Below are positions 6,188 to 7,664 of a stretch of 7,664 bases of DNA, in pieces. The notes beneath the pieces were generated by a model. That model had not been told where the DNA came from. It was given only the letters and a program-made list of their open reading frames with translations, and ran no database searches. The translations under genes were made by a program, and so were the position numbers. Position 1 is the stretch's first letter; each line of letters begins with the position of its first letter. Source of the stretch: UBA6176 sp032119375 (GTDB lineage: Bacteria > Verrucomicrobiota > Verrucomicrobiia > Limisphaerales > UBA9464); assembly GCA_964430505.1 (NCBI GenBank), contig CAYSGH010000144.1:1-7664 (forward strand), read 5' to 3'.

Positions 6188-6243
6188 GGCCGAAACGTCC
6201 GCTGGCGTCGCTGGGCGGTCCGCGACACGATGCGGGAACTTCC

Positions 6244-7509
6244 ATGAAGACGCTGGGTGCTTGGCTTTGGGTTGCGAACGTTTCCTTGGCGGCAGGGTTG
6301 CTGAACGCCGCGGATTGGGCGGGCTGGCGGGGCAAGGACGGGTTGGGCGTCAGCCCGGAAAAGGACGTGCCGCTCGAATGGTCGAAGGACCGGAACGTGG
6401 CGTGGCTTCGGCCGTTGCCGGGCCGGGGAGCGTCGTCGCCGGTGGTCGTGGGCGGGCGCGCATACGTGACGACGCAGACAGAGGACCAAGGCTTGCACGT
6501 GATGGCCGTGGATGTCGCCACGGGTTCCGTGGCCTGGGACGTCGAGGTCGCGCGCGGACGGCTGCCGTCGCATGAGCTGCACAACATGGCCACGCCGACG
6601 CCGGTCTCGGACGGCCAACGCGTCTGGGTGTTGTTCGGCACGGGCGACCTCGCGTGCCTCGGCCTCGACGGCGCGGTGCAGTGGCAACGCAACCTCGTGA
6701 AGGACTTCGGCCCGCTGAAGACCAACCACGGCTTTGGGCCCTCGCCCGTTTTGGAAGACGGGCGGTTGTTCGTGGTCCGGATGCACCAAGGCGCAGACTC
6801 CTACGTGCTCGCGATCGACGCACGCACGGGCAAGGACGCGTGGAGGAAGGACCGCAGCTATCCCGCGAAGGACGAGGGAAAGGACTCCTACTCGACGCCG
6901 ATCGTGCATCGGTGGGGGGGCCGCACGGAGCTGGTGGTCGCGGGCGCGGAAGCCTTGGACGCGTATGACCCGGCCACGGGCAACCGCCTTTGGAAGCTGG
7001 GCGGCCTGAACGTGCCGCATCCCTACGGCCGAACCATTGCCGGGCCCACGGCCGCCGACGGGGTGATCGTGGCCGTCGCGTCCGGGTTCCAAAACCGGGG
7101 CTACACGGTGGCCGTGAAGGCGGGGGCCCAGGGCGAGGTTCCGGCCGATGGACGCCTCTGGACCTCGACGCGGTTTTCCACGGATTGCCCCACGCCGGTC
7201 ATCGTGGACGGGATGTTGTTCTCGATTCGCGACGACGGCATGGCGTCGTGCCTGGACCTGCGGACGGGGGAGGCACGCTGGCAGGAGCGGCTGACGAGCG
7301 ACAACGTGAAGGTTTCGCCCGTGGCGGCGGCGGGCCGGGTGTACTTCACGACGGGGCAAGGCAACACGATCGTGGTGCGGGCGGCGCCGCGGCTCGAGGT
7401 GCTCGCTCGCAACCCGCTCAACGAATACACCGTCAGCACGCCGGCCATTTCCAACGGGCGCATCTTCCTCCGGACGGAGGCGGGTCTCCGGGCCATTGGG
7501 ACCCGGTAA
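6244..7509 (+). CDS. Secreted PQQ-like beta-propeller repeat protein (BamB-like fold)
   Basis: This 421-residue protein has a signal peptide: MKTLGAWLWVANVSLAAGLLNA followed by ADWAGWRG, with probable cleavage after residue 22 or 23, so it acts outside the cytoplasm. The mature part is a run of propeller blades with the DG-x-(hydrophobic)-strand and A-x-D-x-x-T-G-x-x-x-W signature, for example at about residues 70-100, 123-145, 172-200, 225-255, 273, 322-350, 364 and 405. This indicates seven or eight blades. The family includes scaffold proteins and PQQ dehydrogenases. I see no catalytic dehydrogenase features, so a binding or structural role is more likely, and the partner is unknown. The ATG at 6244 is preferred over a TTG at 6172 because it starts the signal peptide directly, and a weak GGGA lies 6 nt before it. 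The 79-bp spacing and the hairpin at 6170-6187 leave operon membership open. Confidence 0.9.
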   Translation: MKTLGAWLWVANVSLAAGLLNAADWAGWRGKDGLGVSPEKDVPLEWSKDRNVAWLRPLPGRGASSPVVVGGRAYVTTQTEDQGLHVMAVDVATGSVAWDVEVARGRLPSHELHNMATPTPVSDGQRVWVLFGTGDLACLGLDGAVQWQRNLVKDFGPLKTNHGFGPSPVLEDGRLFVVRMHQGADSYVLAIDARTGKDAWRKDRSYPAKDEGKDSYSTPIVHRWGGRTELVVAGAEALDAYDPATGNRLWKLGGLNVPHPYGRTIAGPTAADGVIVAVASGFQNRGYTVAVKAGAQGEVPADGRLWTSTRFSTDCPTPVIVDGMLFSIRDDGMASCLDLRTGEARWQERLTSDNVKVSPVAAAGRVYFTTGQGNTIVVRAAPRLEVLARNPLNEYTVSTPAISNGRIFLRTEAGLRAIGTR

Positions 7510-7584
7510 TCCAGCCCCATCCGGACCGACGCGGCCAAGACCGGACCTGCGAGGCGGAAACAGGGAAACGCGAGGCCTCCGGAA
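7510..7584. other. Spacer after the propeller gene
   Basis: These 75 bp lie between the propeller stop codon (TAA 7507-7509) and repeat copy B. They hold a GAGGCCTC palindrome (7572-7579) and a repeated GCGAGGC word. There is no gene and no clear terminator. Confidence 0.4.
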
Positions 7585-7646
7585 TGATCCTAGAAACGGC
7601 CGTTGGGCAGTAGGCCGCGTGCCCTCACGCGGCGATGGCGATGCCG
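7585..7646 (-). repeat. Interspersed repeat, copy B (hairpin element, inverted relative to copy A)
   Basis: The reverse complement of this 62-bp stretch aligns with 4517-4582 over its whole length, with one 4-base indel and a handful of mismatches. The stem is GCCGCGTG (7614-7621) with CACGCGGC (7626-7633) around CCCT. If copies sit with a fixed orientation at gene 3' ends, as copy A does after the LOG stop codon, a leftward gene may end just beyond 7646. That is a prediction only. Confidence 0.85.
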
Positions 7647-7650
7647 CATG

Positions 7651-7664
7651 CCCGGTGCGCCGGG
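7651..7664. repeat. Short inverted repeat at window end
   Basis: CCCGG (7651-7655) and CCGGG (7660-7664) could pair around TGCG. The stem is only 5 bp and is cut by the window edge, so its true extent cannot be seen. Confidence 0.25.

Noticed and set aside
6172..6243. TTG-start N-terminal extension of the propeller protein
   Set aside because: It would place 24 polar residues before a clear signal peptide and would overlap the hairpin after the NUDIX gene. The ATG at 6244 fits an exported protein.
6016..7359. 447-codon minus-strand open frame
   Set aside because: It is antisense to the propeller and NUDIX genes, Arg/Pro/His-rich and without recognisable motifs.
4517..7646. Insertion sequence or composite transposon bounded by the inverted repeats
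   Set aside because: There is no transposase or integrase gene inside, the enclosed genes are ordinary metabolic types, and no target-site duplication is evident. The repeat itself is kept as a finding.
1..7664. CRISPR array, tRNA or rRNA genes
   Set aside because: No regularly spaced direct repeats, cloverleaf-like sequence or rRNA-like conserved stretches were seen on either strand.

Overview
This is a GC-rich, densely coded bacterial window of seven probable protein genes, interrupted by a run of 100 N at 2370-2469. The run looks like a scaffold gap, so the source is probably a draft or metagenome assembly. Gene content and style suggest the Verrucomicrobiota/Planctomycetota side of the tree, more likely Verrucomicrobiota: a secreted PQQ-like beta-propeller beginning with an 'ADWAGWRG'-type mature N-terminus, an IolE-type TIM-barrel epimerase, a large LOG-family protein and few Shine-Dalgarno sites. 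This placement is inference from gene style, not a phylogenetic result.

Layout. Positions 1-285 carry no convincing gene but hold several perfect small hairpins. From 2294 leftward (minus strand) runs a tight three-gene unit: a beta-CASP metallo-beta-lactamase-fold RNase-like protein (873-2294), then two small single-pass membrane proteins (597-863 and 286-594) separated by 9 and 2 bp. The two small proteins look like diverged tandem paralogues. The gap region lies between this unit and a divergent plus-strand gene (2565-4514), which encodes a 649-residue protein with a LOG/Rossmann nucleotide-binding domain at its C-terminus and about 450 unrecognised residues before it.

After the LOG gene comes a 200-bp spacer, then three co-directional plus-strand genes: a sugar phosphate isomerase/epimerase (4715-5629), a zinc-ribbon NUDIX hydrolase (5640-6164, 10 bp later) and a signal-peptide-bearing PQQ-like beta-propeller protein (6244-7509). 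The first two are probably co-transcribed; the third may be part of the same unit or start on its own.

The most notable structure not explained by genes is a roughly 62-66 bp repeat present twice in inverted orientation (4517-4582 and 7585-7646). Each copy is centred on a perfect 8-bp GC stem with a 4-nt loop, and together they bracket the three-gene block. This is probably an interspersed genomic repeat or terminator-like element, but a mobile or mobilised unit cannot be excluded. No tRNA, rRNA, CRISPR array, transposase or integrase is visible. I do not see a clear new defence or biosynthetic system. The most unusual coding feature is the LOG fusion with altered nucleotide-loop residues, followed by the membrane microprotein pair attached to the RNase gene.
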